Shown piece after piece: positions 11,771 through 24,800 of a stretch of DNA of 64,000 bases (the stretch's first letter is position 1; every line of letters starts with the position of its first letter). Source of the stretch: Liolophura sinensis (lineage: Eukaryota > Mollusca > Polyplacophora > Chitonida > Chitonidae); the NCBI RefSeq assembly GCF_032854445.1, contig NC_088303.1:14825501-14889500 (forward strand), written 5' to 3'. A program made the position numbers and the translations under genes. Below the pieces are notes generated by a model, which was not told where the DNA came from, made no database searches, and saw only the letters and a list, made by a program, of their open reading frames with translations.

Positions 11771-12751
11771 GATGTTGAAATTTGCACGAACTCAACGAGA
11801 CGATAATTTAAGGCCGCTACGACCCTTGAACTTGCTATTCGATTTGTTCTTCAAGACAGCTGTTAGTTGTTAGTCAAAAATCTATGGATCATGACAGTGT
11901 CAAGTTTGAATAGTGGCGGTTAAGAACGAACGTAATTCCAGGAGGAGTAAATCAATTTCTCATCGATGCACAAGCTGAGTAAATGTTACTATCGTCATGA
12001 CTCTTGTTTTAGTTTACATTGATTGCTTACTTGGGGATTTCAGCCTCGTGCTTATCTTACAGAACAACGACGACGACAGATGTTGTTGAGGACCTCGGAC
12101 ATTCTCATACATCTGCTTGTCATCAAGTGGAAAGCTTAGTTCTGACCACAGTGCAACGCGTTTAGAATTGTCCCGGATTAGCGCATTTAACACCAATATA
12201 TAAGGGTTATACGTAATACATCAAACGTTTTATCCTAACTCGTTCTGATTTGGTGTCAAGCCATTATCAATCAAACTTGTCGGACGTTACATGCGATCAA
12301 ATCTCTCTCTGCCTGTATTTTACAAGGTCCCTTCCATGTATTTTGGTGTATGGAGAGGCTGTTAAGCTTAATCAATATAAAAAAGGATTTTTCATTTACC
12401 GTTGTATTTTTTAATTAAAGATAACAAAACATAATCAAGGAATTGCCACTTCATTAAGCAACCAAAACCATGGCCAGTTACACATGTATCCACTTGTAAT
12501 TGCAAAATTTGTTCATTGAACATAATTGAACTCATATAATGATGCAAAATCGATAATCAGTCGGTTAAAAATGTTAAGCTGACCTAGCAGCCGATATACA
12601 GAATTGCTTGGTAACTCTGAGTGCTTGATAGCCGTTGCCAAGTTGTGAGGATGTTGAAATTCTGATTTTCACGTTACACCGATGAAGCATCATTACGATT
12701 ACCACCTATCCAATAACGGTTTGATCATAGACTGATCACACGTGGCGCTGG
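11771..12751. other. Intergenic sequence upstream of the astacin gene
   Basis: No coding exon, SINE or tandem repeat recognised. Base composition is less AT-rich near 11780-12300. May hold regulatory sequence for the gene starting at 12878, but nothing specific is seen. Confidence 0.3.
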
Positions 12752-12781
12752 CACCTGATCACGGAGTCACGTGATCAGGTG
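12752..12781. promoter_or_regulatory. Palindromic promoter element with TCACGTGA box
   Basis: Perfect inverted repeat: CACCTGATCAC (12752-12762), an 8-nt spacer, then GTGATCAGGTG (12771-12781). The spacer and right arm create TCACGTGA, an E-box of the kind bound by bHLH-ZIP factors (USF, MITF/TFE). A TATA-like TTATACAAAA follows at 12784-12793, about 90 bp before the start codon at 12878. The role is inferred from position. Confidence 0.4.
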
Positions 12782-12877
12782 ACTTATACAAAATCGCCAT
12801 CGGCTTAAAGTGACTCGCACAGGTGATGAGGAAACATCACCTGAGCGTTTGTACCCATAGTGACTGACAGGGTCAAG

Positions 12878-15800
12878 ATGTTAAGGAATCAGGTACAGTG
12901 GGTGATATGGGCGATAGCCCTTTGCCAAGCGATCCCAAGTGGTGCTGTGCTCGCCAGGGCCCGCCCCAGTGGGACCAACTTCCGGGTTGCTTATACGGCC
13001 AAGGACTACCTCAAAACTCAAGGCCATGATGTGGACAAGCAGATGGGTGAGTTTAAAGTTTATAGTTTATTTTTCGCTAAATATTTATATGTATTTTAAA
13101 AGTTACTGCACTCAGAAAAATTAATCTGTTAAGTTTAACAGAAAGACTGATGTTTGTGAATACATGATAGCATCACTCAGACAACAGGCTTTCTGTTAAA
13201 ATTAACAGATTAATGTTTTGGCTGTATAAGGAGAGCGTCATTATGGCAAACAAAAGCAGGAATTGGAAATCTGTCAAAGAGGCGGAAAGATTACACAAGT
13301 GACAGGAAAGTATACATAGTTCATAAAGTCCACAGTTGTAAAGGGGACATTTCGTTGGGATATCTACGTTTAAGAGAATGCTTCGTTGGTTTAATGGCTG
13401 CTCCCCGCGCCCGCTGGGGGACGTGGGGTCAACCCGGGCTGGGATCATACCTAAGGTTGAAAATGGTACTTGTTGCTTCTCGCTTGGCCTTCAGCACAGA
13501 AAGGTTGGCGAGGAAACAGGACTGGTTGGCCCGGTGTCAGTCTAACGTGACTGGGTGCAGTATCATGTCTCATGTCTTCGACATGAATTTTCAGTGTCTG
13601 CAGCACTTTGACGACATGGGCTCGTCTTGCCACAAGAAGACACATAATAGTGTACCAATTGCCTCCCCGTTGTCATATGACTGAAATATTGTTGTTCGAC
13701 GCAAAACCCCAAGAACACATACATACGTAGATGTGATTAAGAAATGTTGAGATACGCAAAATTATTAACAGGTATTAAAGTTGACTTCCGTGAGGGAAAT
13801 CCTTTTAATTGGATTTTTACAAAGTGCGTTGCATTTTCATGAAAAAAGAGTAGCTACTGCAAGCGCAAGTTGAATGGCAGCGTAAAACTGAAAAAGTAGA
13901 ACATGCCATCGTCTTGTGTGATGGATTCGCTTTGCGATGGATGCACAAGCTTTTAGCAGGCTGGCTTCATTATATACGTAACATATGCACATCTCTGACC
14001 TTGGTCCAATCTGCTATGTCTTCTTGTTAGGATTTCGATTCACGTCACGGTCCTATTGTTTCAGAAGTTGGTATAATAAGGGTTTACACAGGGATCTGTG
14101 TCACGATAGTTCATCTCCCAGATGTTTTAATAAGCTACCTGATTATCGGGGTGTCTTTGGACGTGTTTTTTTGGGGGGGGGGGGAGGGGAGGGTGATAAA
14201 ACATCAACAAGATTCCATTGGATATTAAATTTATTTACCATCAGTCTACCTTTGAATTGCACACTGTTGGAGCATCTGTAATAGTGTACAAAAGATTTTT
14301 GTATTAAATATCACAAATTCTAGAAACCTATATAATTGGCTTTGCAGTGTATGATGACAATTTGCAATGTATATCAGTTTTTGAAAGCTTTATTAATACA
14401 TACATGTACCATGCAGGCATCATTACTGGTGCATGTATATGGTTTTTGTGATTGATTCACATTATTTATAATCTGTATATATATATTTTATTGTATAAGA
14501 ATCTGGTGGATTATTTTTCAGTGTGTAAGGAGCCGTTTTATCCCTCGGGTCGCACCTGTTATTTGGTTAGTCCGGAGAAGATGAAGTTTGAAGATGCTGA
14601 TAAGTTCTGCAGCAGTGCAGGAGCCAGCTTTGTGGAACCTTCCACATCTGAGAAAATGAACGAGGTGAAAAACTTCTTGAAATCCCGTGACGAGCAAGGT
14701 ATGATTGGGGCGTGATCAATGGGTTTAAACATGTTCTTAAAGAGAAGAGATCTCTACATAGTCCATGGATGTGCATTAGGTCAGGTTTGTGGCATTTTCA
14801 TCGAGGTTCACGTACTTCTTTCTTTGTATGAACGTATATCATGGTGTTGATATTGAATACTGAGTGATGGCTGTGACAGAAAATCACACTGAGCTTCGAT
14901 GGTGACATTTTCTGTACACTTGGTAAACCATGGTAAAACATAGAGTACCAATGCATGTTCCAGAAAATCCATAGTATTTTCAATTATTTTAAGTGTAGTA
15001 GCAAGGATCAAACGCATGTTCATTTCGAAAATTCTCCTTAATTATCAGACACCATCCCCAACACAAAGCGTATCAACAACGCCATTTCATAGAACTGCTG
15101 GCTGGATGTAAAGAGTAATAAATATATGTACAGTTTTCCCCTTGTAGTGGACGTTTGGGTGGGTGGACAGAAAAAATCTGGACACTGGATATGGACAACG
15201 TCAGGAGCACATTTGCAAACGACGTTTTGGGCTCCAAATGAACCTGCTGGAACCTGGAAATTATGGGCGCCCAAAGATTTCGTGAAACTCAGTTATCAGT
15301 CAGACTACCAATGGAAAGCTGAAAGCAACGGAAAAGAGCTTAATGTTCTTTGTGAGCAACGTAAGTAAAAATCTCCCCTGTACGTATACCCCATTGGCCA
15401 ACAGGGATAAAGACTTGGAATGAGCGGTTTCTTGCTACATAAGCCTCTTGTGTGGCTTATAGGCTTTCATAAATCCATAATGAGTACAGATATGTCGCCT
15501 AATATGCGAACAAATTACATCTAAATGTTCCACTTCGAAGGGTCTCAGTAAGTTAATATTCATCGTTTATACTATTTTACATGCTAAAGATGGCATTGTA
15601 TCTACCTGTACATGGGTATACCTGAGTGGTTTCCATGGGGCCATGGAAGGGGAATTTGCGTGTGATAAAACTGACCGCCATCGTAGGTGAAAAATAATTG
15701 AGTGCGGCGTTAAACAAGACTCAAATAAAACGAATAAATTAATAATTTAATTTCACTTAAATCGTGGATCTATTTCACAAACATTCATGGGGCAATTACC

Positions 15801-18800
15801 AATAAAACTGGAAATAAATGCCTTCTCAGATGACCCCTTGCTGGCGGCTGCTTGTCCCGATGGTACCATATTCAGAGGACAATGCTACACTATCGGTCAC
15901 GAGAAGAAAACCTGGCAAAATGCCAGAGCACACTGCGAGAAAACCAAGGGAGAAATTGTCATGGTTGACAAGAAACCAGTCTACCAATTCCTTGAGACAA
16001 AATTGTACCAGTTGTTTGGAGAGCCAATCAGGTAAGTTACAGTTTCACCACTGGTATGTTATATTGTTTGTGCATCGCAATTTTTGGCCTAGACAGATAT
16101 TACGGACTCCGTTGAGGTATCTGGTAATCATAAGGATATAAGTCAGAGGGTACCTCGCCAAGCACTAGTTGTTCATCTATAATTAACTTGGACAGGAACT
16201 CAAATTATTTATTCTGAGGATTTTTAGAATGTAAGGAAGCCTATTGGTGCCACTGTAAATCAAAAAGTTTTCTAGCATGTTTAATTTTCTAATCTAAACA
16301 TGTGGTAATTTTTGTAACAAAACGAGGGCGTTTCAGAATGAGAAGGGTTTTTTGCGTATTTTTTCCGACGTATATCTCAAGCATTGTGTTGCAAAAATCA
16401 AGCCTGGAATATAATTCTGTGTAGCAATACCATTTGGACGTTTGAGTACAAGGTTTCCAGCGGGTTCTGGATAAACATCTGGAAGGCGGTGACTCGTCTG
16501 TTTGGGGCCGGAGAGGAATGCAGCCTGTTTGATCGTGATACTGGAGAAGTCAGCATCGTGGACTGTGGCACCAAACACCCTTATGTCTGCGTGTTTGAGA
16601 ACAGAGGTTAGTTCTCATGCATACACCTGTATATTTATTGAGTACTGCAGTTGACACACATACACACACACGCGCACATACGCAAACAAGAAAATAAACA
16701 TGAAGACTCTTTATGGTTCGATGTGTCGAATATTTCTTTATCATTTTAACGTGTGATGTCTCCTGTTTATGTGCTTTTATCGATAACAAAGCAAACATGA
16801 ACAAGTTTCTTTGACGTGATAATAAATCACCGTTTCGGAACCTTAAGAGTTAATATCCGATGCGAGAGTATTTAAGGTTTCAACCGTATCCATGGAAAGG
16901 AAAGGAAATCTGAATATCGTTTAGAAGGGACTGATTGAACAATCAAGAAAGTGAAAAAAAAAATCCCGGATGGTAACACCAAGTACTGTATCATGGCGTA
17001 CTGATGTCATTATTTGAGTCATGTGCTTTATGAGATTTAAAATGAGGTAAGATGACTACAAGAAGAGCCCAATTCCTTTTCAGTATTTGTCTTTTGAGGG
17101 CTCCATGGCAAAAATACACAAGGTTTGGAACAACGTATGATACATTTGCACCTTTCACGTGCGGGCTGCACACTTTGATTCTTTCAGTAAAGCATTTCTG
17201 ATACGTGCACGTGCATACGCGGTGTGAACTTGGTCTTCGTTCATGTAGTCCGAGGTTGTGAGTTTGACACTGGATTCACCAGTGTAAGCTTGATTTACAC
17301 ACTTGAACATATTGTCTTATACTGAAAGCAAATTAGGAGATCGAGTTCAAAATAAGGCAATACCTTACAATTGTTAAGAAGATGGTTGGGACTGCTTTTC
17401 TTTGAGGGTGATCCAAGATAGCTATCGTCGGCTATCTTAATTCATTGACCAGTCTATGACTGATCTTTTCATGCTATGAACCGGATATCTTTAGATCAAA
17501 TCCAGGGTTTGCTTCGAAACTTGAGATTAGTCTTGTCATTGATGAAAATACTGGAGAGATTGCTTTTCTCTGAGCTCCATTATAAAATACGACTTCCATC
17601 GACGATTTTTGATTTCAAGTAGAGACCAATTTCACAAAAGTTACGCAGTAGCACAAAGTTACAATTCCTCTTGCTATTACGAAGACGACACCTCGTAGAT
17701 GGTAACCCTACACTGGATTTATAAATATATCCTTAAAACTTACTTATTGACAGGGGACTTATACTCGCACATGAGTATTCACCTATCATATTGTAGTGTA
17801 CAAATGAAACTGTGTGTTTTTGGTTTCCTTTAGAGAAGTTTCCGGTGAACTGTATCGAGCATGATGGAAAGTGTTATAACGTATACACTGAGCCCAAGCC
17901 TGCCCGGGACGCACAGTTAGCCTGCCAGGGTATCGGAGCCCAGAGACTGAAAATTGAGGACGAGTCTCAGGAAACCACCATACTGATAGATCTGTTCCAA
18001 GAAGGGTTAGTTGACGTTATGTATTCGGAATGGCTGTTTTCATGACAGTATTATGCCCCGTTTTTGTGGATCATGCTAGCTTAATAAGTACATTGGTCAA
18101 ATATAAGAAATGACGCATTAATCTGTTCTTACTTGCTTGCAACGCGTACATTTTTATTTAACTGCCTAACAATCTGGGACATACATGTGGTCGGGTTAAA
18201 TGTTTTTCCTATATCAAAGGTGCGGCATTCGCACGTAAAACACACAAACGATGGCTTAGAGGATAAATCTGTGATGTGTTGCCCAAGTTTTGCCTTGTCG
18301 GCTTAGACCCGAATCTGTAGCGCGCAATATGTGTAATTGAAACAGCTAGGATTCACTATAGAAAATGCCAACGTGCTATATCTTTCCGAAACTTATATAG
18401 ATTCAGTTTGCAGATGTGTATAGCGTGATGCGGATGGCGCAATTGACTTCGATGGGCTTCTAAAGACAACATGTAAAACACAATCCTTGGAGTTCCCAAT
18501 TCGGGACTAGGCCTATATGTTGGTCTACAACTTGGAAGATGTCTATTGTGGGAGATTGCTTGTTAACTCAAATAATGGATAGCCCCACTTCAAATTATTT
18601 ACGGTCAGTTTTCTTCTACAAATACATGTAGTACCCCACCTTTTCCCCGGGATGTTTACGAATCCAGTTTCTGAGGCTATGTAAATGTATTTCAACATAT
18701 GCCGACAATAGGGCCTAGATAGCCATTTTCGTCATATTCAGAAGTGAAATTGTTGATCACAAGACGGCAATGAATAAGAAGAATGCACTGCATTGGTTAT

Positions 18801-21800
18801 TCCCACAGAAATGGTACCCCGGAGAGAGGGCTGTGGTTGGACTCTCACGTTGAAGGGGGACAATCCAGAAAATTGGGATTGAGCGCGGTGAGTGGAAATT
18901 CACGTTTCCTCCCACTACAGTGCTAACCGCGTAAAACACCAATCAAATAAATAAATAAATAAATAAATAGAAAGTCCACCAATTCTTCACATTTTGTTTC
19001 ACAAAGTTATTTCATGTGTTGACAATCAAAATAACAGTCCATCTTGGCAAAAAGCCTGATCTTGTACGCCTATACTGAGTAGGCCTACCTGAATCTCCTT
19101 CCAGTCTGGCAAAAAAATGCTTTCAACGCAAAATGTGGAATATATCTCTAGGCGGCCATCCTCTCCCACAGGATTTACTTAATTTCCATTTCACGACATG
19201 TTAATTCGGTAGCCCGTGACAAAGGAGATTGAGTGTTTGAACGTACTTCCGGTGGGTTCAGTGCGACTGTACGCCCTGAAAACTCTGTTTATGTTATAGG
19301 CTGTTTGTGCGCAGACCTTTATTTCATTCCTAACGACAAGTTGTTCATAAGGATCTGTCGTCTGTTGCAGTTTTTTGACAGGTTATTTTATCTGCACATG
19401 GAGCGAGGGTCTGGACTGGCTGCCGAGTGTAATGTGTTGAACCATGATAGAGGCTCCATTGACAGCCGAGACTGTCAAGAACGCCATTTTTTTGCCTGCG
19501 AATACGGGGTCCAAGGTTAGTAGCTGTGGCAAATCACATTTGCATCTTTTAGAATATGATGCAATGGTCTTATGTGGATGGAATATACTTACTGTTATCC
19601 ATTACTGTTGCAATCGCTAGGCACTCAGCACTGACAAGATGCAGAACAGAACTAGTTAGCCCAATGTCAGTATAATGTTTCTGATGTCTTCGGCATGATA
19701 CTTCAGTGGTACTTTGAGGGCATGAACCCAAGAAGACGTGGTATATGTACACATACGTAATGAGCCCTCCTCGTCATATGACTGAAGAACTGCACGACGT
19801 AAAACCCCAAGCATACACGCATACATGTACACTCACACATACATACACAAATACTTTTGTAAAATTAAGGTGAAATGTAAAATTTAATAATACAGGTTTA
19901 ATTGACGCTATACCCCGTCCTCAAGAGCATTTCAGTTATATTATGCAGGGGGTAAGGCATTTGATGACGAACATCGAACTCCAATTTGATGGACAATTCT
20001 CCTGATCATTGACAACTGAATTTGAACTAGCGACATAATTCGTGTATTTTAACCATCAATAATTTCTTTCATGAGAATTAATGAATGATTATGCATGCAT
20101 TGAGTGATGTAGAACAATACAGCAAAGTAATGGGTTAATTGTGTTTAGATGGCCAATACGCTGTGCAAAAACTAAGTACTGTAATGGGTTAATTGTGTTT
20201 AGATGGCCAATACGCTGTGCAAAAATTAAGTACTGTAATGGGTTAATTGTGTTTAGATGGCTAATACGCGGTGCAAAAGTAAAGTACTGTAATGGGTTGA
20301 TGGTGTTTAGATGACCAGTACGCGGTGCAAAAGTAAAGTACTGTAATGGGTTGATTGTGTTTAGATGACCAGTACGCGGTAGAGAAGCTTAACCAGGAAG
20401 TGGAGGAACTAGAACGCCAACTGAAGGAATCCAGCGGAGCCTTCTTACACAAAGTACAAGAGGTGAATCAAAGAGAAGGTGAGTTGTTGTATTTTTCTTA
20501 TGTTCCAAGTTCTAAAAAACCTCGGTGATGTTAACTTGAACACACCCTTTATATGAGACTTGTTCTTCGATTGATCAAACGTAAAAACAAGAAAATATGT
20601 TCGGTTTTATGTCTAGAGTAAATACAATGTTGTTTGGTGCGCATTAAAGGTCTGCAGTTAAGTGTATGAAACTGCCGCCTTCGTACTGCAAATGAGGGAA
20701 TGTATGTTTATGGTTGGGATAGACAAAAGGATGCAAAATGCACAGGCTTTACGTTCGTAGTTAAAGTTTCTGGGTGGTAGAAAGTAACCAAGATATTGTA
20801 GTTTGGCCAGTAATTTTCCATTAAGATATGAAAACAAAAAATTGAATCTAAGGACCAAGTCCGATATTTGTATAGCACTGGTAACCCATGTACCCAAAGT
20901 TGAAGTGAAATTAGAACTCATACTTTACCTTATCTACGGGGAGGCGGGGAGGGTGAACATGTTGTTTTCTCTCAGGGGTCGCAGTGCTAGACCCTGTTGT
21001 ACTATCCCCACTCTGCATGATTTTCACTCCTCATATTATGATGTGACTTAACAGCTGTTGGTATCATTGCCTGCTTAATTGTGTTTCCAGAGTGGCTAAT
21101 TTAATAGTTTGTCAGAAATTTTAATTATGGTTTGTTATTTCATTTTTTTTTCAGGCGATAAAGACCTTTTCCAGGTAGACATAAGACTGACTCCTGAACA
21201 AGAGTTGCGCTTACACGGTAATGTGGTCACCTCAAATGGAAATGGACTCAACCAACTGGATGCTGACGTCACACCTGAACTGTACAGAGATTGGCTATCA
21301 CACCAACATAGAAGGTAAATGTGTGCATATAGGCTGCTAAATCCGACAAAATACTCAAATAGGAGGTCTTGATTTATAATGTATTATTATTATTATTATA
21401 TAATAATTAATAAATTATTTATACTTGAGGAGGAGGTGGGGGGGGATGTGGCAAGGATAGTGAACCCTTTATGTAACCCATGCTCCAAAGACTTATGGCA
21501 AATTAATCAACTGATGTCTAAATGTATGTACATTTATTTATTTATTGGATTCGTGCATACGCCGTACTCAACAATATTTCACTTAAACGACGGGGGCCAG
21601 CATTATGGTGGGAGGAAACCGGGCAGAAACCCGAGGGAAACCTAAGACCATCCGTAGGAAGTAGGACCTTCCTATTTTCCTTCCTATTTTAATACATGTA
21701 CTTGATTATTTCTAAACAGCAGTTTTATTCAATAAATCAGATTAGTACCATCGATCTTTCTGGACTTTTCAGGACTAGACGAAATGCCCTCTCCAATACA

Positions 21801-24800
21801 GTGGGCACGTGGCCATCTGGAAAAGTCCCTTATGTCATCGACCCACGCTCCTACGGTATGCAATTTGCCGAATATTCCATGACATATTTGATTATTCATA
21901 TTACACTACATGATTAATTATCTCTCATATACATGTATCTGTCTGCCTACGTTACAACGTGTCATAAGCATTAGTATTTTTCGCCATAAACTGTAAAACC
22001 TTAACTGTAAAATATATATGCATACACTTGCGCCTTCCAACATTGCTGTTTCCTTCCCCAATGGACGCAGTGCCTTGATGTGGTTGACAGTTTCACAGAG
22101 AATAACTGGATTTTAGTTATGATTACATTTTGTTCAACTTGCAGACGCTCACGAAATGGCCTTACTGAAGTCTGCATTCAGCGATATCACCGAACAAACA
22201 TGTGTGCAATTTGTTCCGAGAACAACTGAAGAGGACTACATTTATATCAACAACACACAGCAAGGGTTTGTACAATATTAGCCGTAAGTCTTGACCATAG
22301 TCCTGTATAATGAAACATTACCGCCAGTCGGCAGAAGTTACATATGTCATCGTGGTAAATGCGCCAGATGCCTGGCGTTACATACGTCAATTTGTCAGAC
22401 GCGCGAGGCGCAGCATTGGTACACCTGCCATATCATCTGAGACAGACTTACAATTGGATATTAAATGTTTAGCTACTTGGTGATCCTTTCCCAGTTGTTT
22501 TCTTCTTTTCATTGTCGGTGTTTTTACTTTTTACAAATTCACAACATGCGTTTTTTCACAAAACACTGCTGACCAGTACGCCTTAATAAAACAGTGAACG
22601 TTTTGACGCCATAAACCAGAAAAAATCAAATCCGATCTCTTGTTAAAGATAACCACAGCTCTTTGTTTTACAACGTTAGGTGCTATTCGTATGTGGGACG
22701 TATCGGTGGACAGCAGGTCTTGTCACTGTCAACGCGGTGCATTGACCAATCATCAATCGGGACAATTCAGCACGAGCTTCTGCACGCGCTGGGATTCTAT
22801 CACGAGCAGTCGCGCTACGACAGGGATGATTGGATTGAGATCAACATGGAGAATATAAGGGAAGGTAAGATATGTCATATGGCGAACATTACGAAACTCG
22901 GCTGAGAAAGCCATACATTAACTGTTACAAGCCACTGAGACAATGTATGCGAAATATACAACTCTAACGTCCTTCTTAAACATGTCACCTATACATGAAT
23001 CACTGTACACGTAAGCTTTGTTATGACGTCACCAGAAAATAGGACAGTATACGATTAGTTTTCCGCGAATTGGTCATAAGTACGATTGGTCATACAGAAC
23101 TAGTTGGAAGAATGTTAATATTATGGCCATGAACAGTATGTGGAGTGAAATCGGACCAACCTCTCATGACATAGTGATTGAAATACAAGCATGGTTGTAT
23201 AATCCCAGCCAGAGACAGAGTGCCTTGAACCTTGGACTCCTCCACTCACCATTGTTCCTTGATAACCTCTTAGATGGTCTTGCATGAAGTTTGTTCAAAT
23301 TTGCGTTCAAACAATATGGCATTGATGTTGAACTTTCTGGGGAAAATATGTGTGTCACGCAGTGGATAGATGGTCACTTACTTGTTCTTATGTCGCTGGG
23401 TAGCTCCGGGCAATCCGGTTTACTCAATTTAGAAAACAGACCGCCTTTGTACAAGTGTGTAAAATCTTCAGTATGGTTTCAAACAGCCATCAAACAAATA
23501 AATTAATAATTAAATAAATGATGTAAATAATTTTATCATAGTGAAATCATGGGTCAGATTTATGAAGAGCACTTAGTGTTAAATAACCCTTATTTGCTGG
23601 TATATCTTTACAACATCCGGAGTTAAAGGCTTACTTAGCTAAGTGTGCATCATAATACTGTCCCCAGAACTAATTATCAGTTTATAATAACAAACTGTCA
23701 GAGGTTTGTTATCTGGTGTTATTTTGTGAACACAGAAAAAGTGATCTTCATGTATATATATATATATAGTGGAATACCGTTTATTGTTCCGCAGAACACA
23801 GGATAAACTTTGAAAAGATACCGCAGGAAATGATGGAAGTTAACGGGCTGCCCTATGATTATAACAGCCTGATGCACTACCCTCTTAACGCTTTCGCCAT
23901 CGACGAATCAGTGCCCACAATTATCACCCGCCGTGAAACGAAAGCTACCATTGGTCAGCGAAGAGGCCCGAGCACCAACGATTATCTGGAAATCAACCGC
24001 CTTTACAACTGTCAACGTAAGAGCTTTATTTATTTTACAATCAAACCGTATTTTGTTATTTATAAGTACAGTTAAATACAGTAGTATCACGACACTACCA
24101 ATGATGGTTTTTGCAGCAGGGCCTCCCTAAGTCGGGTAAATCTACTTGAGTCCTACATTACAGTCTTTTCATTGCAGTACCAGTTAACGGTGGCTGGGGA
24201 TTCTGGGCAAGTTGGACACCGTGCTCAGCAACATGCGGAGGAGGACAGAGATCAAGGTCACGAGACTGCGACCGTCCTTCACCTTCTAATGGTGGAGCTG
24301 CTTGCCAGGGGTCGTCTGTGGAAACCGAGACGTGCATGCCAGAGGAATGCCCATCGCTTCTCCAGGGTATGTAACTCTGATTCGAGTGGCGCAACAACGA
24401 GAGTTGCCATGCGAAACAAGATCAAATATGTTGTAGAATATTTTGCTTCGTCTCCGTGCAGAAGACTTGTATTTTAGTGTGGGACCCTGCCTAAAATGGA
24501 AAAATGTGCAGAAGAGTCTGGGTTAAAGAACGAGAGTGAATTTTTTTCAGAAAAAGGAGAAAACACGAAAATGAGAGGTTATCGGTGAGGTTTCTCTTTG
24601 AGATTATGTATTCGAATACAATATATAACAACAAATTGGTGCAAATGTGGCTTTATTCTTAAGAATTCTTCGGCGACGCTGACTTATTGGAAAGCGTTTC
24701 GCCTTGTAACTCGCGTGGCTGTGCCACTCGAATCTGTTGTTTGTATCCACAAAGATCAACTATGAATAGATACCATTACATCAATATCTCCTCTGTTTCC

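Noticed and set aside
13355-13684. 109-codon plus-strand ORF
   Set aside because: Lies within a SINE family B copy in an intron.
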